Notes under the pieces: generated by a model
What the model was told of the DNA's origin: nothing
The model's input: only the letters and a program-made list of their open reading frames with translations
Database searches by the model: none
In this document: piece after piece, positions 26,250 through 34,679 of the stretch
Numbering within the stretch: the stretch's first letter is position 1
How the letters are laid out: every line of letters begins with the position of its first letter
Program-made: the position numbers and the translations under genes
Source: TMP-86 sp044226865
GTDB taxonomy: Bacteria; Pseudomonadota; Gammaproteobacteria; Steroidobacterales; Steroidobacteraceae
Direction: 5' to 3'
DNA length: 64,000 bases
Assembly: GCA_044226865.1 (NCBI GenBank)
Contig: JBGAGE010000006.1
Span: 248,001 to 312,000, forward strand

Positions 26250-28263
26250 CGTAGGCGTGGATCGCGTCCGCCTCCGCCGCGGTAAGCGCGCGGCGCGCCG
26301 GCGTGGTGGAGCTCTCGCCGAATGCGAGCATGCCTTTGTCCCGGCGCGCGCCGGCCAGCACGATGGCATACCAGTCGCGATGCGCCTCTGGCGTCATGTA
26401 GCGCAGGTCGGGAACGCCGCCGTCGAGCGCACGCCGGCCCGCGCCGTCGAATTTCGGCGAATGACAATCCGAGCAGCCTTGCTCGTCGGCCAGTTCCTCG
26501 CCGTGCTTCACCTGCGCCGCGGTGAAGGTCTGCTCCGGCGGCTTGGGCACCGCCGGTATGTGGATCTGCGGCTGCGGGAAGGGCTGCTGGCCGCCGAGCT
26601 TGAAGGCGAGCAGCCGCGAGGGGCCGTACTTCGAGGTGGGCGTGACCATCATGGTGGACGGCGACCATAGGCGGAAAGCACTGCCCCAGCCCACCGGCAC
26701 CACCACGTATTGCTCGCCTTTCAGCTCGTAGGTGATGGGCACGGCATTCACGGCCGAGCGCGTCTGCACCGACCAGAGCTTCCTGCCATCATCCGCCGCA
26801 TAGGCGGCGAATTCGCCGGTGCCCTGGCCCTGGAACACGAGGTTGCCGGCGGTGGAGAGGACACCGCCATTGATGATGATGGGATGCTCCACGCTCCAGC
26901 GCGCGGATTGGGTGGCCGGGTCCCAGGCCAACAGCCGGCCCACCATGGGCAGTGCATCGGGAGATGGCGGCGGGCCGCGCCGCCGGTCCATGATGGGCAC
27001 ATAGGTGAGGTGCGTGACGGGGTTGTAGCTCATCGGCCACCAATTGCGCACGCCGAAGCAATTGCCCTTGCAGTCCTCCACGCCGTTGACGACCACGCCG
27101 GGGTAATCCATGCGCGCCCCCGTCCATTCCTGCTTCACCAACGGCTGTTGGCTGATGAGCTCGCCGGTCGCGGCATCCAGCACATAGTAGGTGCCGTTGC
27201 GGCCGGCGCTCATGGCCACGTGCCGGGTGCGGCCTGCGATGGGCAGGTCTGCGATGACGATGTGGAAATTCTCGGTCTGTCGCTCAGGCGTGCTGGTCTG
27301 GTAATGCCAGGCGTATTCGCCGGTGTCCGCATGCACGGCGATGAGGCTCCCGGAGAACAGCTTCGCGCCGCCGCCCGTGACCTGGCCATCCGCGCCGCCG
27401 CCGCGGAAAGCCTTGGACGTGCCGAACAGCAACAGGCCGGTCTTGGCATCGTAGGTGATGGGATCCCACACCGCGCCGCCGCCTTGTTGCCACCATTGCG
27501 GCCCGCTCCAGGTCTTGGCCGCCATTTCCAATGCCTTGCTCTCCAAGCCCTTGGAAGGATCGCCGGGCACCGTCCAGAAACGCCACAGCTCCTTGCCGGT
27601 GTGGGCATCGAAGGCGGCGATGGAGCCGCGCACTTGTTCATCCGAGCCGCTGTAGCCGATGAACACCTTGCCGACGGCCACGCGCGGCGCACCGGAAATC
27701 CCGTTCAAGCGCGGATCGATCACCGCCGCGGACCACAGCTCGTGGCCGTTGGCCGCATCGATGGCCACGAGCCTGCCATCGCCGGTGCCCACGTACACCT
27801 TGCCTTCCCACACGGCCACGCCGCGATTCACGCGTGACACCGAGGAGCTGCCGGTGGACAGGTCCAGGCGCACATGCGGATCGAAGCTCCACAGGATCTT
27901 GCCGCTGGCGGCATCCACGGCGCGCACGATGGAGCGGGGCGCGCTCACGTACAGGATGCCATCCACCTCGAGCGGCTCGGCCGCCTGGCCCATCGGGTCG
28001 TCCATCTCGGCGATCCACGCGAGGCCCAGCCGGCCGACATTGCGGGAATCGATGTGCTTGAGCGGGCTGAACTGCTGTTGATCGAAGCCGCCGCCCTTGA
28101 CCAGCCAGTCCTTGCCCGGAGATTCGGCGGCGACGCGCGCGGCATCCACCGCGCCCGGCGCCGGGCGCGCCGGCGAGGCCGCTGCCGCGGCAGTCGTGGC
28201 GAGCGTGGCTGTGCCGAGCGCAAATGGGAGGAGAGCAGAGCGGCGGAGCAGGGCGTTCAGCAT
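26179..28263 (-). CDS. PQQ-dependent quinohaemoprotein dehydrogenase (alcohol dehydrogenase type II-like)
   Basis: Exported protein of 694 residues, the size of type II quinohaemoprotein alcohol dehydrogenases. Signal peptide MLNALLRRSALLPFALGTATLATTAAAAA supports ATG 28263, with GAAGG upstream. Propeller motifs include YVGTGDGRLVAIDAANG, ISGAPRVAVGKVFIGYSG, WRFWTVPGDPSKG and GGAVWDPITYD, which contains a candidate catalytic Asp. The C-terminal haem domain has CSDCHSPKFDG. The adjacent Cys-Cys pair typical of PQQ alcohol dehydrogenases is absent; the only other cysteines are in DCKGNCFG. Substrate class is therefore open. The last 71 bp overlap the convergent glycosidase gene. Confidence 0.88.
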   Translation of the reverse strand: MLNALLRRSALLPFALGTATLATTAAAAASPARPAPGAVDAARVAAESPGKDWLVKGGGFDQQQFSPLKHIDSRNVGRLGLAWIAEMDDPMGQAAEPLEVDGILYVSAPRSIVRAVDAASGKILWSFDPHVRLDLSTGSSSVSRVNRGVAVWEGKVYVGTGDGRLVAIDAANGHELWSAAVIDPRLNGISGAPRVAVGKVFIGYSGSDEQVRGSIAAFDAHTGKELWRFWTVPGDPSKGLESKALEMAAKTWSGPQWWQQGGGAVWDPITYDAKTGLLLFGTSKAFRGGGADGQVTGGGAKLFSGSLIAVHADTGEYAWHYQTSTPERQTENFHIVIADLPIAGRTRHVAMSAGRNGTYYVLDAATGELISQQPLVKQEWTGARMDYPGVVVNGVEDCKGNCFGVRNWWPMSYNPVTHLTYVPIMDRRRGPPPSPDALPMVGRLLAWDPATQSARWSVEHPIIINGGVLSTAGNLVFQGQGTGEFAAYAADDGRKLWSVQTRSAVNAVPITYELKGEQYVVVPVGWGSAFRLWSPSTMMVTPTSKYGPSRLLAFKLGGQQPFPQPQIHIPAVPKPPEQTFTAAQVKHGEELADEQGCSDCHSPKFDGAGRRALDGGVPDLRYMTPEAHRDWYAIVLAGARRDKGMLAFGESSTTPARRALTAAEADAIHAYVIDRSWALYREQSRSATHQRRPQ

Positions 28264-28317
28264 GGAATCAACCTTCGAGCAGTTGGCCGTGCTCATCATC
28301 TTACCGTCCAGGCGTCT

Positions 28318-28349
28318 TTGACATCTGATGTTTGATGCAATAGCATCAA
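28318..28349 (+). promoter_or_regulatory. vapBC promoter with overlapping operator
   Basis: A consensus -35 TTGACA (28318-28323), a 17-bp spacer and a -10 TAGCAT (28341-28346) precede vapB. A perfect inverted repeat TTGATGC-AATA-GCATCAA (28332-28349) overlaps the -10 box, and an extra GATG half-site lies just upstream. This is the expected layout for autorepression by a ribbon-helix-helix antitoxin. The predicted transcription start falls at or within a base or two of ATG 28353, so the message may be leaderless. Confidence 0.6.
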
Positions 28350-28352
28350 TTC

Positions 28353-28595
28353 ATGCGGACGACCTTGGACATCCACGACGACGTATTGCTTGCGGCCAAG
28401 GAACGTGCCCGGCGTGAAAGCAAAACTCTGGGCGACATGATCTCAGACCTGGCGCGCGCTGCCTTGACGGCGGAACCGGCACCGGTGCCGGGCGTCCGCG
28501 AGCCAAAAGCTGTTTACGGTTTCAAGCCATTTCCGCGGCGGGGCGGCGTCGTCACCAATGATTTGATCGACAAATTGCTCGACGACGTTCCTTAA
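28353..28595 (+). CDS. vapB: Ribbon-helix-helix antitoxin (VapB-like)
   Basis: Protein of 80 residues. The N-terminus MRTTLDIHDDVLLAAKERAR is a ribbon-helix-helix DNA-binding domain; the C-terminal half (PKAVYGFKPFPRRGGVVTN) is the extended toxin-neutralising tail typical of VapB paired with PIN toxins. It should bind and block VapC and, with it, repress its own promoter through the inverted repeat upstream. No Shine-Dalgarno is available because the predicted message begins at or next to the ATG. The pair has lower GC than its neighbours and sits between a quinoprotein and an ABC exporter, suggesting acquisition. Confidence 0.85.
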   Translation: MRTTLDIHDDVLLAAKERARRESKTLGDMISDLARAALTAEPAPVPGVREPKAVYGFKPFPRRGGVVTNDLIDKLLDDVP

Positions 28596-28610
28596 GATTC
28601 GCAATACGCC

Positions 28611-29039
28611 GTGCGTTCGCTTCTCGACGTGAACGTTCTCATCGCGCTGCTCGATGCTGACCACGTTTCACACTCCATCGCTACGTCCTGGATTCGCCGT
28701 CACGGGCAAGAAGGCTGGGCGTCCTGCCCGCTCACGCAAAATGGATGCGTTCGGGTCATGTCTCATTCCGCCTATCCAAACGCGTTGCCTGTGCAAACGG
28801 TCATCAGCCAGTTGAACGACGCATGCTCCCAATCAGCGCATGAATTTTGGCCCGACGAAATCAGCCTGTTGGATCACAAGCGAATCAACCCTCGTGTCTT
28901 GCTGACATCCGCCCGGGTAACCGATACCTATCTGCTCGCCCTCGCGGTCCATCGGCGAGCGCGGCTGGTTACCTTCGACCGAGGTATCCTGCAGGCGGCC
29001 GTGCGCGGAGCCGCGACACAACACCTGCTGATCCTATAG
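28611..29039 (+). CDS. vapC: PIN-domain ribonuclease toxin (VapC-like)
   Basis: Protein of 142 residues from GTG 28611, 15 bp after vapB. PIN-domain features are the N-terminal acidic residue in MRSLLDVNVLIALLD, the middle segment CPLTQNGCVRVMS, RVTDTYLLALAV with a second acidic residue, and VTFDRGI with a third. VapC toxins are magnesium-dependent RNases that cut tRNA or rRNA and arrest growth when the antitoxin is lost. The central position that is often Glu (TEEG) reads TQNG, so one acidic residue may be displaced. Only 4 bp separate its stop from the convergent ABC gene. Confidence 0.87.
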   Translation: MRSLLDVNVLIALLDADHVSHSIATSWIRRHGQEGWASCPLTQNGCVRVMSHSAYPNALPVQTVISQLNDACSQSAHEFWPDEISLLDHKRINPRVLLTSARVTDTYLLALAVHRRARLVTFDRGILQAAVRGAATQHLLIL

Positions 29040-29043
29040 TTCG

Positions 29044-30870
29044 CTACACCGCCGCCGGCTGACTCGGGTGCTTGGGATCATGGTGCCGGTGGCGTTCGCG
29101 CTTGCGCACCAGGCGCCGGATGGTGGGATCCTTCACCAGGTGCAGGGTGCGCGTGCAGGTCATTCCTTGCACCGGCGCGCGGCCGATGCAGATCACGCCC
29201 GTCATCTTCAATTCGTGGTTGAACACATCCACCACGCGCGCGCGCGTGTCGGCATCCAGCGAGTCCATGACCTCATCGATCAGCACCCAGGCCGGCGCAT
29301 GCAACACCACGCGCGCGAAGGCCAGTGCCTGCTGCTCGTCCATGCTCAATTCCTGGTTCCAGCGGCGCGCCTGGTCCAACATGGGAGACAGGCGCCGCAG
29401 GCCGACGCGGCGCAACGCGTCCATCATGGCGCGTTCCTCGAAGCGCGCCACCTTCAACGGATAGGCGAGGATCTCGCGCAGCGTGCCGGGCGGCAGGTAG
29501 GCGATGCGCGGCACGAAGAACGTGGATTCCCCCGGCGGGCGCTTGATGCGTCCCGCGCCCCAGGGCCATAGCCCCGCCATGGCGCGAAACAGCAGCGTCT
29601 TGCCAGCGCCGGTGTCCCCCACCACCAGCACCCGCTCACCGGCATGGATCTGCACGCTGGTCTCTTCCAGCATGGTGCAGCCGGCGGGTGAGGCGATCTC
29701 CAGGTGCTCGATGCTGATGCTGCCGGGCTCGCCGTCCTCGAAGGCGATGTTGCTCTCCACGTCGTACAGCGCATCGGTGGTGAGCACGGCACGGCGGAAG
29801 TTGGCGACGCGCAGCAAGGTGGCGCGCCAGTCGGCGATGGCGCTGAAGTTGTCGACGAACCAGCGCAGCGAGGACTGCACCTGGGTGAAGCCGCCGGCCG
29901 CCATCATGAGGCCCCCCAGCGACAGTCGGCCCGCAAAGTACATGGGCGCGGCCACCAGGATGGGCGCGACGATGGTGAACCAGCCATAGCCGGCGGTGAC
30001 CCAGGTGAGATTGGTCAGGCCGGTCACCAGGCGCCGCACGGCGGCGAACACCGCGTCCAGGTCGAGCTTGATGCGGCGTGCCTCGTCGGCCTCGCCGCCG
30101 GCCAATGCCACCGCATCGATGTGCTCGTTCACGCGCACCAGCGAAAAGCGCAGGTCCGCCTCGCGTGCGTATCGCTCGGCGTTGCGCTTGATCAGGCTCC
30201 TGCCCACCCAGTAGCTCAAGGCCGAGGCCGAGCCGGCGTACACCAGCGCGGCCCACACCATGTAGCCCGGGATGGCGAGGACATGGCCGTTGAACACCAC
30301 CGAGAAGCCGTCCGAGATCACCCACAGCACGCTGACGAAGGTGCCGAGCAGGATGGAGGACTGCAGCAGCCCGATGCCGAGGTCGGCCGACAGTTCGGTG
30401 AGATGGCGCGCATCCTCGTGCATGCGCTGGTCGGGATTCATGCCGATGGCGCCGGCGCTGGCGAGCCGGAAGGCGCGCTTGGGCTGCAGCCACAGGTCGA
30501 CCAGGTCATGCGCCAGCCCCTCGCGCAGCTTCAGTTTCAGCATCTCCCCCAGCCAGCGCTGCGCCACGTTCAACACCAGGAGCGTGCCGGCGATGACGCC
30601 GAACACGCCGAGCTGATGCAGGAAGCCGTCCAGGTCCTGGCGCGCCAGCGCATCGTAGAAGGGCTTGTTCCAGCTGTTTAGGCGCGTCTGCCCGTAGGCG
30701 ACCCCGGCGATCATCAGCACCAGCGCCGCGGCGATCGCGAACAGCGAGTTGCGCACCGGCGATTGCAGCAGGGCCGTGAACATCATGCGCATCTGCGGGA
30801 TCAGCCCGGCATTGGCCGACTCTTCGAATTCGCCGCCGTCGTCGCGGATGGAAGGGGAGGAATCAGTCAT
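29044..30870 (-). CDS. SbmA/YddA-type ABC transporter, fused permease and ATPase
   Basis: Inner-membrane half-transporter of 608 residues. Residues 1-360 are an ABC_membrane_2 domain with the family segment RLNSWNKPFYDALARQD and about six helices. The ATPase has Walker A GDTGAGKT (around residue 415), a degenerate signature LSMDEQQALAFAR and Walker B VLIDEVMDSLD. E. coli YddA and the human ABCD group share this layout; substrates range from peptides to acyl-CoA or cobalamin. The substrate here is unknown. It is tail-to-tail with vapC and divergent from the GH3 gene. Confidence 0.9.
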   Translation of the reverse strand: MTDSSPSIRDDGGEFEESANAGLIPQMRMMFTALLQSPVRNSLFAIAAALVLMIAGVAYGQTRLNSWNKPFYDALARQDLDGFLHQLGVFGVIAGTLLVLNVAQRWLGEMLKLKLREGLAHDLVDLWLQPKRAFRLASAGAIGMNPDQRMHEDARHLTELSADLGIGLLQSSILLGTFVSVLWVISDGFSVVFNGHVLAIPGYMVWAALVYAGSASALSYWVGRSLIKRNAERYAREADLRFSLVRVNEHIDAVALAGGEADEARRIKLDLDAVFAAVRRLVTGLTNLTWVTAGYGWFTIVAPILVAAPMYFAGRLSLGGLMMAAGGFTQVQSSLRWFVDNFSAIADWRATLLRVANFRRAVLTTDALYDVESNIAFEDGEPGSISIEHLEIASPAGCTMLEETSVQIHAGERVLVVGDTGAGKTLLFRAMAGLWPWGAGRIKRPPGESTFFVPRIAYLPPGTLREILAYPLKVARFEERAMMDALRRVGLRRLSPMLDQARRWNQELSMDEQQALAFARVVLHAPAWVLIDEVMDSLDADTRARVVDVFNHELKMTGVICIGRAPVQGMTCTRTLHLVKDPTIRRLVRKRERHRHHDPKHPSQPAAV

Positions 30871-30976
30871 GATCGACAGGTGCTCCGCGGTCGGTTTTCA
30901 TGTCAGCCCCGGCGCTGGGGTAAGCTTTCGCCAGAGGTGTAACGGCATGATACTTGGAATGCGCTTGGCCAGCCCC

Positions 30977-30992
30977 TCCGGCGGCCGCCGGA
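30977..30992. promoter_or_regulatory. 16-bp perfect palindrome in GH3 upstream region
   Basis: TCCGGCGG/CCGCCGGA is a perfect 16-bp palindrome 47 bp before the GH3 start, in the divergent region with the ABC exporter. It could be an operator for a sugar-responsive regulator, or chance in GC-rich DNA. Confidence 0.25.
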
Positions 30993-31038
30993 CCGCATCG
31001 ACCCTGCGCGCCGCGCTGCGCATGCGGCGTGTGGGCGC

Positions 31039-33201
31039 ATGAACCGGATCGATCGCCTCATCCGCCGCATGACGCTGGCGGAGAAGCTCGGCCAGATGAC
31101 GATGACGGCCGCGGGCCATGCGGTGACCGGGCCCATCATCGTGGGTGATTCCACCGAGGGCATCCGCTCCGGGGCCATCGGCAATCTCCTGAATCTGGTC
31201 GGCGCGCGGCACGTGCATGAGATGCAGCGCATTGCCGTGGAGGAATCGCGCCTGGGCATTCCGCTGCTCATCGGCTTCGACGTCATCCACGGCCATCGCA
31301 TTCAATTTCCGATCCCTTTGGGCGAAGCGGCGCTGTTCGATCCGCACACCTGGGAGCTGACCGCGCGCGAGGCGGCGCGCGAGGCGGCGGCCGATGGCCT
31401 GGCCATGACCTTCGCGCCCATGCTGGATGTGTCGCGCGACCCGCGTTGGGGGCGCAGCGCCGAGGGACCGGGCGAGGATCCTTGGGTCGGGGCGCGCATG
31501 GCCATCGCCAAGGTGCGCGGATTCCAGGGCGCGCGGCTCTCGCATCCGCAGTCGCTCGCGGCCGTGGCCAAGCATTACTGCGCCTACGCGCCGGTGACCG
31601 CCGGCCGCGACTACGCCTCGGTGGACATCTCCGAGCGCACGCTGCGTGAGGTGCACCTGCCGCCGTTCGAGGCGGCGGTGCGCGCGGGTGCGGTGGCGGT
31701 GATGCCGGCCTTCACCGACCTCGCCGGCGTGCCGCTCACGGCGCACCAGCATCTGCTGCGCAGCGTGCTGCGCGGCGAATTCGGGTTCAATGGCGTGCTC
31801 ATCAGCGATTACAACGCCATCGGCGAACTGCAGCGGCATGGCGTGGCGGCGGATCTGGCCGAGGCCGCCGCCCTGGCGCTCGATGCCGGCGTCGACATCG
31901 ACATGATGGCGGATGCCTACCGCCGCGGCCTGCCGGTGGCGTTGCAAAGGGGCCTCGTGCGCATGCGCGACATCGACACCGCGGTGCGCCGCGTGCTGCG
32001 CCTGAAGGAGCGGCTGGGATTGTTCGCCGACCCGTATCGGCGCGGCGCCGGCCGCGAGCCCGCGGCAGTCGTGCGCCGCCGCCGCCGCCTGGCGCGTGAG
32101 GTCGCCGGGCGCTCGCTGGTGATGTTCAAGAATGCGGGCGAGGTGCTGCCGCTGCCGGCGGACGTGCGCCGCATCGCGCTCATCGGGCCGCTGGCGGACG
32201 CCGGCGCGGAGATGCGCGGTCCGTGGTGGGGAGCGGCGCCGCTCGATGGCCATGCCAGCGTGCTCGACGGCCTGCGCGCGGCGCTGCCTGAGGCCGGTCT
32301 CGAGCATGCCGCCGGCGTCAGCATCGACGGCGGCGATAGGGCCGGTATCGAGGATGCCGTGCGCGCCTGTGAGCGCGCGGATGTCATCGTGATGTGCCTG
32401 GGAGAGTCGGTGGCGATGAGCGGCGAGGCCGCCTGCCGCACCGACCTGGACGTGCCCGGCCGTCAGCATGAATTGGGGAACGCGGTCATCGAGCGCGCCC
32501 GCGAACTGGGCAAACCGGTGATCACCGTGTTGTTCTCCGGCCGGCCGCTGGCCGTTCCCTGGCTGGTGGAGGGCTCGGATGCCTTCATCGCCGCCTGGTT
32601 TCCCGGCAGTGAAGCCGGCCATGCGATCGCCGATGTGCTCACCGGGCGCCGCTCCCCCAGCGGCCGCACGCCCATGAGTTGGCCGCGTCATGCGGGGCAG
32701 GTGCCGGTGTTCTACGCCCAGCGCCCCAGCGGCCGCCCCGCCAACCCGGCGGACGGCTACACCAGCAAGTACCTGGATTCGCCCAACGAACCGCTGTTCG
32801 TATTCGGTGAGGGAATCTCCTATAGCCGCTTTGAGCTGTCCAACCTGCGGGTGACGCCGCGCCGCGCTCGTCCATCCTCCGTGTTGCGGGTGCAGGTGGA
32901 ATTACGCAATGCGGGAAATCATGCGGCCACCGAAACCGTGTTCCTGTTCGTGCGCGATCCGCTCGCCAGCGTGGCGCGCCCGCTGCTGGAATTGAAGGGC
33001 GTCACCCAGGCGCGCCTGCGGCCGGGGGAGCGCCGCACCCTGCGCATGCGCCTGCCGGTGCACGAGTTGCGTTTCCTTGGCCCCGGCCTTGATCTCGTGC
33101 ACGAGCCCGGCGATGTCGAGATCCTGGTCGGACCTCGTGCCGACCGTGCATCGCTCCTGTCCTTCACGGTGCAATTGCTGCCGCCTGCGTCACGGAATTG
33201 A
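31039..33201 (+). CDS. Glycoside hydrolase family 3 beta-glucosidase (BglX-like)
   Basis: Protein of 720 residues with the GH3 N-terminal barrel (MTLAEKLGQMTM, GFDVIHGHRI, GPGEDPWVGARM), the nucleophile Asp at about residue 257 in NGVLISDYNAIGEL, the C-terminal alpha/beta sandwich (GRSLVMFKNAGEVLPL, WFPGSEAGHAIADVL), and a terminal fibronectin-III-like domain. It hydrolyses terminal beta-glucosyl residues. Unlike E. coli BglX there is no signal peptide at this start, so it appears cytosolic unless an unannotated upstream start exists. It may degrade imported disaccharides together with the cytosolic barrel protein at 23277. Confidence 0.92.
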   Translation: MNRIDRLIRRMTLAEKLGQMTMTAAGHAVTGPIIVGDSTEGIRSGAIGNLLNLVGARHVHEMQRIAVEESRLGIPLLIGFDVIHGHRIQFPIPLGEAALFDPHTWELTAREAAREAAADGLAMTFAPMLDVSRDPRWGRSAEGPGEDPWVGARMAIAKVRGFQGARLSHPQSLAAVAKHYCAYAPVTAGRDYASVDISERTLREVHLPPFEAAVRAGAVAVMPAFTDLAGVPLTAHQHLLRSVLRGEFGFNGVLISDYNAIGELQRHGVAADLAEAAALALDAGVDIDMMADAYRRGLPVALQRGLVRMRDIDTAVRRVLRLKERLGLFADPYRRGAGREPAAVVRRRRRLAREVAGRSLVMFKNAGEVLPLPADVRRIALIGPLADAGAEMRGPWWGAAPLDGHASVLDGLRAALPEAGLEHAAGVSIDGGDRAGIEDAVRACERADVIVMCLGESVAMSGEAACRTDLDVPGRQHELGNAVIERARELGKPVITVLFSGRPLAVPWLVEGSDAFIAAWFPGSEAGHAIADVLTGRRSPSGRTPMSWPRHAGQVPVFYAQRPSGRPANPADGYTSKYLDSPNEPLFVFGEGISYSRFELSNLRVTPRRARPSSVLRVQVELRNAGNHAATETVFLFVRDPLASVARPLLELKGVTQARLRPGERRTLRMRLPVHELRFLGPGLDLVHEPGDVEILVGPRADRASLLSFTVQLLPPASRN

Positions 33202-33228
33202 GCGCATCGTCCCGGCGAGAATGGCGGC

Positions 33229-33831
33229 ATGGTCGGCCATGTCACCAAGCTGTTCGTCGTCGGCGCCATCGTCTGGGGGTCCTGGACGCGCATCGCCGAG
33301 CGTCCGCTGCATCCGGCGGATGGTGAAATCGCACCCGCGGAGCCGCGCCAATGGGAAGTCGAAGCCGGCGAGGCGGTGAAGCTCGGACGCTGGACGCTGA
33401 CGCCGCGGGCGCATTACGAGGTAACGGCGCGCATCTTGAGCCGCGAAGACTACCGCTTCGACACCCTCTCCGATCTCATTCCCGAGGACCTGGCCCTCGG
33501 CTGGGGCCCCATGTCCGACAATCGCGTGCTCGGTCAGGTGGAGATTTCCCAATCGGGCCGCTTCTATTTCTGGAAGCTGCCGCAGGACAGCGCCGTCGAC
33601 ATGGCTGCGGTGGCGTTGCACAGCGCCAATACGCATGTGATTCCCAACGACGGCCCGGTGGCGCGGCAATTGGCCGGCTTGCGTGTCGGGCAGGTGGTGC
33701 GCCTGAGCGGCGACCTGGTCGACGGCACGCGCGAGGACGGCCGCTGGATCAAATCCTCGCTGGTGCGCAATGACACGGGCCCCGGCGCCTGCGAAGTATT
33801 GCTGGTCCGGAGCGTGCAGTTGATGCCCTGA
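33229..33831 (+). CDS. Conserved hypothetical membrane-anchored protein
   Basis: Protein of 200 residues with one short N-terminal hydrophobic segment (KLFVVGAIVWGSW). The body has a conserved-looking core SREDYRFDTLSDLIPEDLALGWGPMSD followed by a beta-rich region (VGQVVRLSGDLVDG) that could be an OB-like fold. The function is unknown. It follows the GH3 gene by 27 bp and may be co-transcribed. GGCGAG precedes ATG 33229. Confidence 0.75.
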   Translation: MVGHVTKLFVVGAIVWGSWTRIAERPLHPADGEIAPAEPRQWEVEAGEAVKLGRWTLTPRAHYEVTARILSREDYRFDTLSDLIPEDLALGWGPMSDNRVLGQVEISQSGRFYFWKLPQDSAVDMAAVALHSANTHVIPNDGPVARQLAGLRVGQVVRLSGDLVDGTREDGRWIKSSLVRNDTGPGACEVLLVRSVQLMP

Positions 33832-33879
33832 ACCGGCACGGTTCATACTCTACGCCCGCAACTTTCCGCTGGCGTCATC

Positions 33880-34473
33880 ATGCCCTGGCTCGAACCCGTT
33901 CGTCTGCGCAGTCACCTCGTCGATCTTGCGCCCCTGTCCCTCGATCATCACGACGATCTGCGTGAAGCCGTCCGCGACGGCGAACTGTGGAAGCTGTGGT
34001 ACACCACGATCCCCAGCCCGGAAGACATGCGCGCGGAAATCCAACGCCGGCTGGATCTTCAAGCCCAGGGCAGCATGCTGCCCTTCGCCGTCATCGACAA
34101 TGCCGACGGCCGAGCCTGCGGCATGACCACGTACATGCATGTGGACGCCGCCAACAAGCGAGTGGAAATCGGCTCCACCTGGTACCGGCAGCGCGTGCAG
34201 CGCACGCCGCTCAACACCCAGTGCAAGCTCCTGCTGCTGTCGCACGCCTTCGACGTGCTGGATTGCCTGGCCGTGGAGTTCCGCACGCATTTCTTCAATT
34301 CCGCCAGCCGCCGCGCCATCGAGCGCCTGGGTGCGCGCCTCGACGGCATCCTGCGCCATCACATGCGCATGCCGGATGGCACCTTGCGCGATACGGCCGT
34401 GTACAGCATCACGGCACCGGAGTGGCCCACGGTGCGGGCGCACCTGAACTGGCAGTTGGCGCGCCCGCGCTGA
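33880..34473 (+). CDS. GNAT-family N-acetyltransferase (RimJ/RimL type)
   Basis: Protein of 197 residues. The arrangement LAPLSLDHHDDLREAV, VIDNADGRACGMTTYMHVD, VEIGSTWYRQRVQRTPLN, RTHFFNSASRRAIERLGAR and the Asp/Thr-rich end are typical of the RimJ/RimL and YjcK-like group that acetylates protein N-termini or small amines using acetyl-CoA. The pyrophosphate-binding loop is the R-V-Q-R-T-P segment, a relaxed form of Q/R-x-x-G-x-G/A. The substrate is unknown. A 13-bp-period repeat starts just after its stop codon. Confidence 0.88.
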   Translation: MPWLEPVRLRSHLVDLAPLSLDHHDDLREAVRDGELWKLWYTTIPSPEDMRAEIQRRLDLQAQGSMLPFAVIDNADGRACGMTTYMHVDAANKRVEIGSTWYRQRVQRTPLNTQCKLLLLSHAFDVLDCLAVEFRTHFFNSASRRAIERLGARLDGILRHHMRMPDGTLRDTAVYSITAPEWPTVRAHLNWQLARPR

Positions 34474-34481
34474 CCCCGGGG

Positions 34482-34572
34482 ACTTTCGGTCCGGGCCGTT
34501 GGTGCGGGCCGTTGGTCCAAACCGTCGGTCTGCACCGTTGGTGCGCACCGTGGGTGCGCCGCGCCGGTGCGT
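34482..34572 (+). repeat. 13-bp-period degenerate tandem repeat, about 7 units
   Basis: Units on the pattern NCCGTTGGTNNNN start at 34482, 34495, 34508, 34521, 34534, 34547 and 34560. The clearest are GCCGTTGGTGCGG, GCCGTTGGTCCAA, ACCGTTGGTGCGC and ACCGTGGGTGCGC. It fills most of the gap between the acetyltransferase stop and the alpha-2-macroglobulin leader. Divergence between units shows it is not a very recent expansion. Confidence 0.8.
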
Positions 34573-34679
34573 CCCGGCGGGCTCCCGCCGCCACGATCCG
34601 CGCGCATTGCCGCCATGAACTTGCCAGAATCGGCTTGGATACTTCTCGCAGCGGGGGGGTAATTTAAGGGAGTGCGAAC

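Noticed and set aside
34482..34572. CRISPR array
   Set aside because: Repeat period of 13 bp is far too short, there are no spacers, and no cas genes are nearby.
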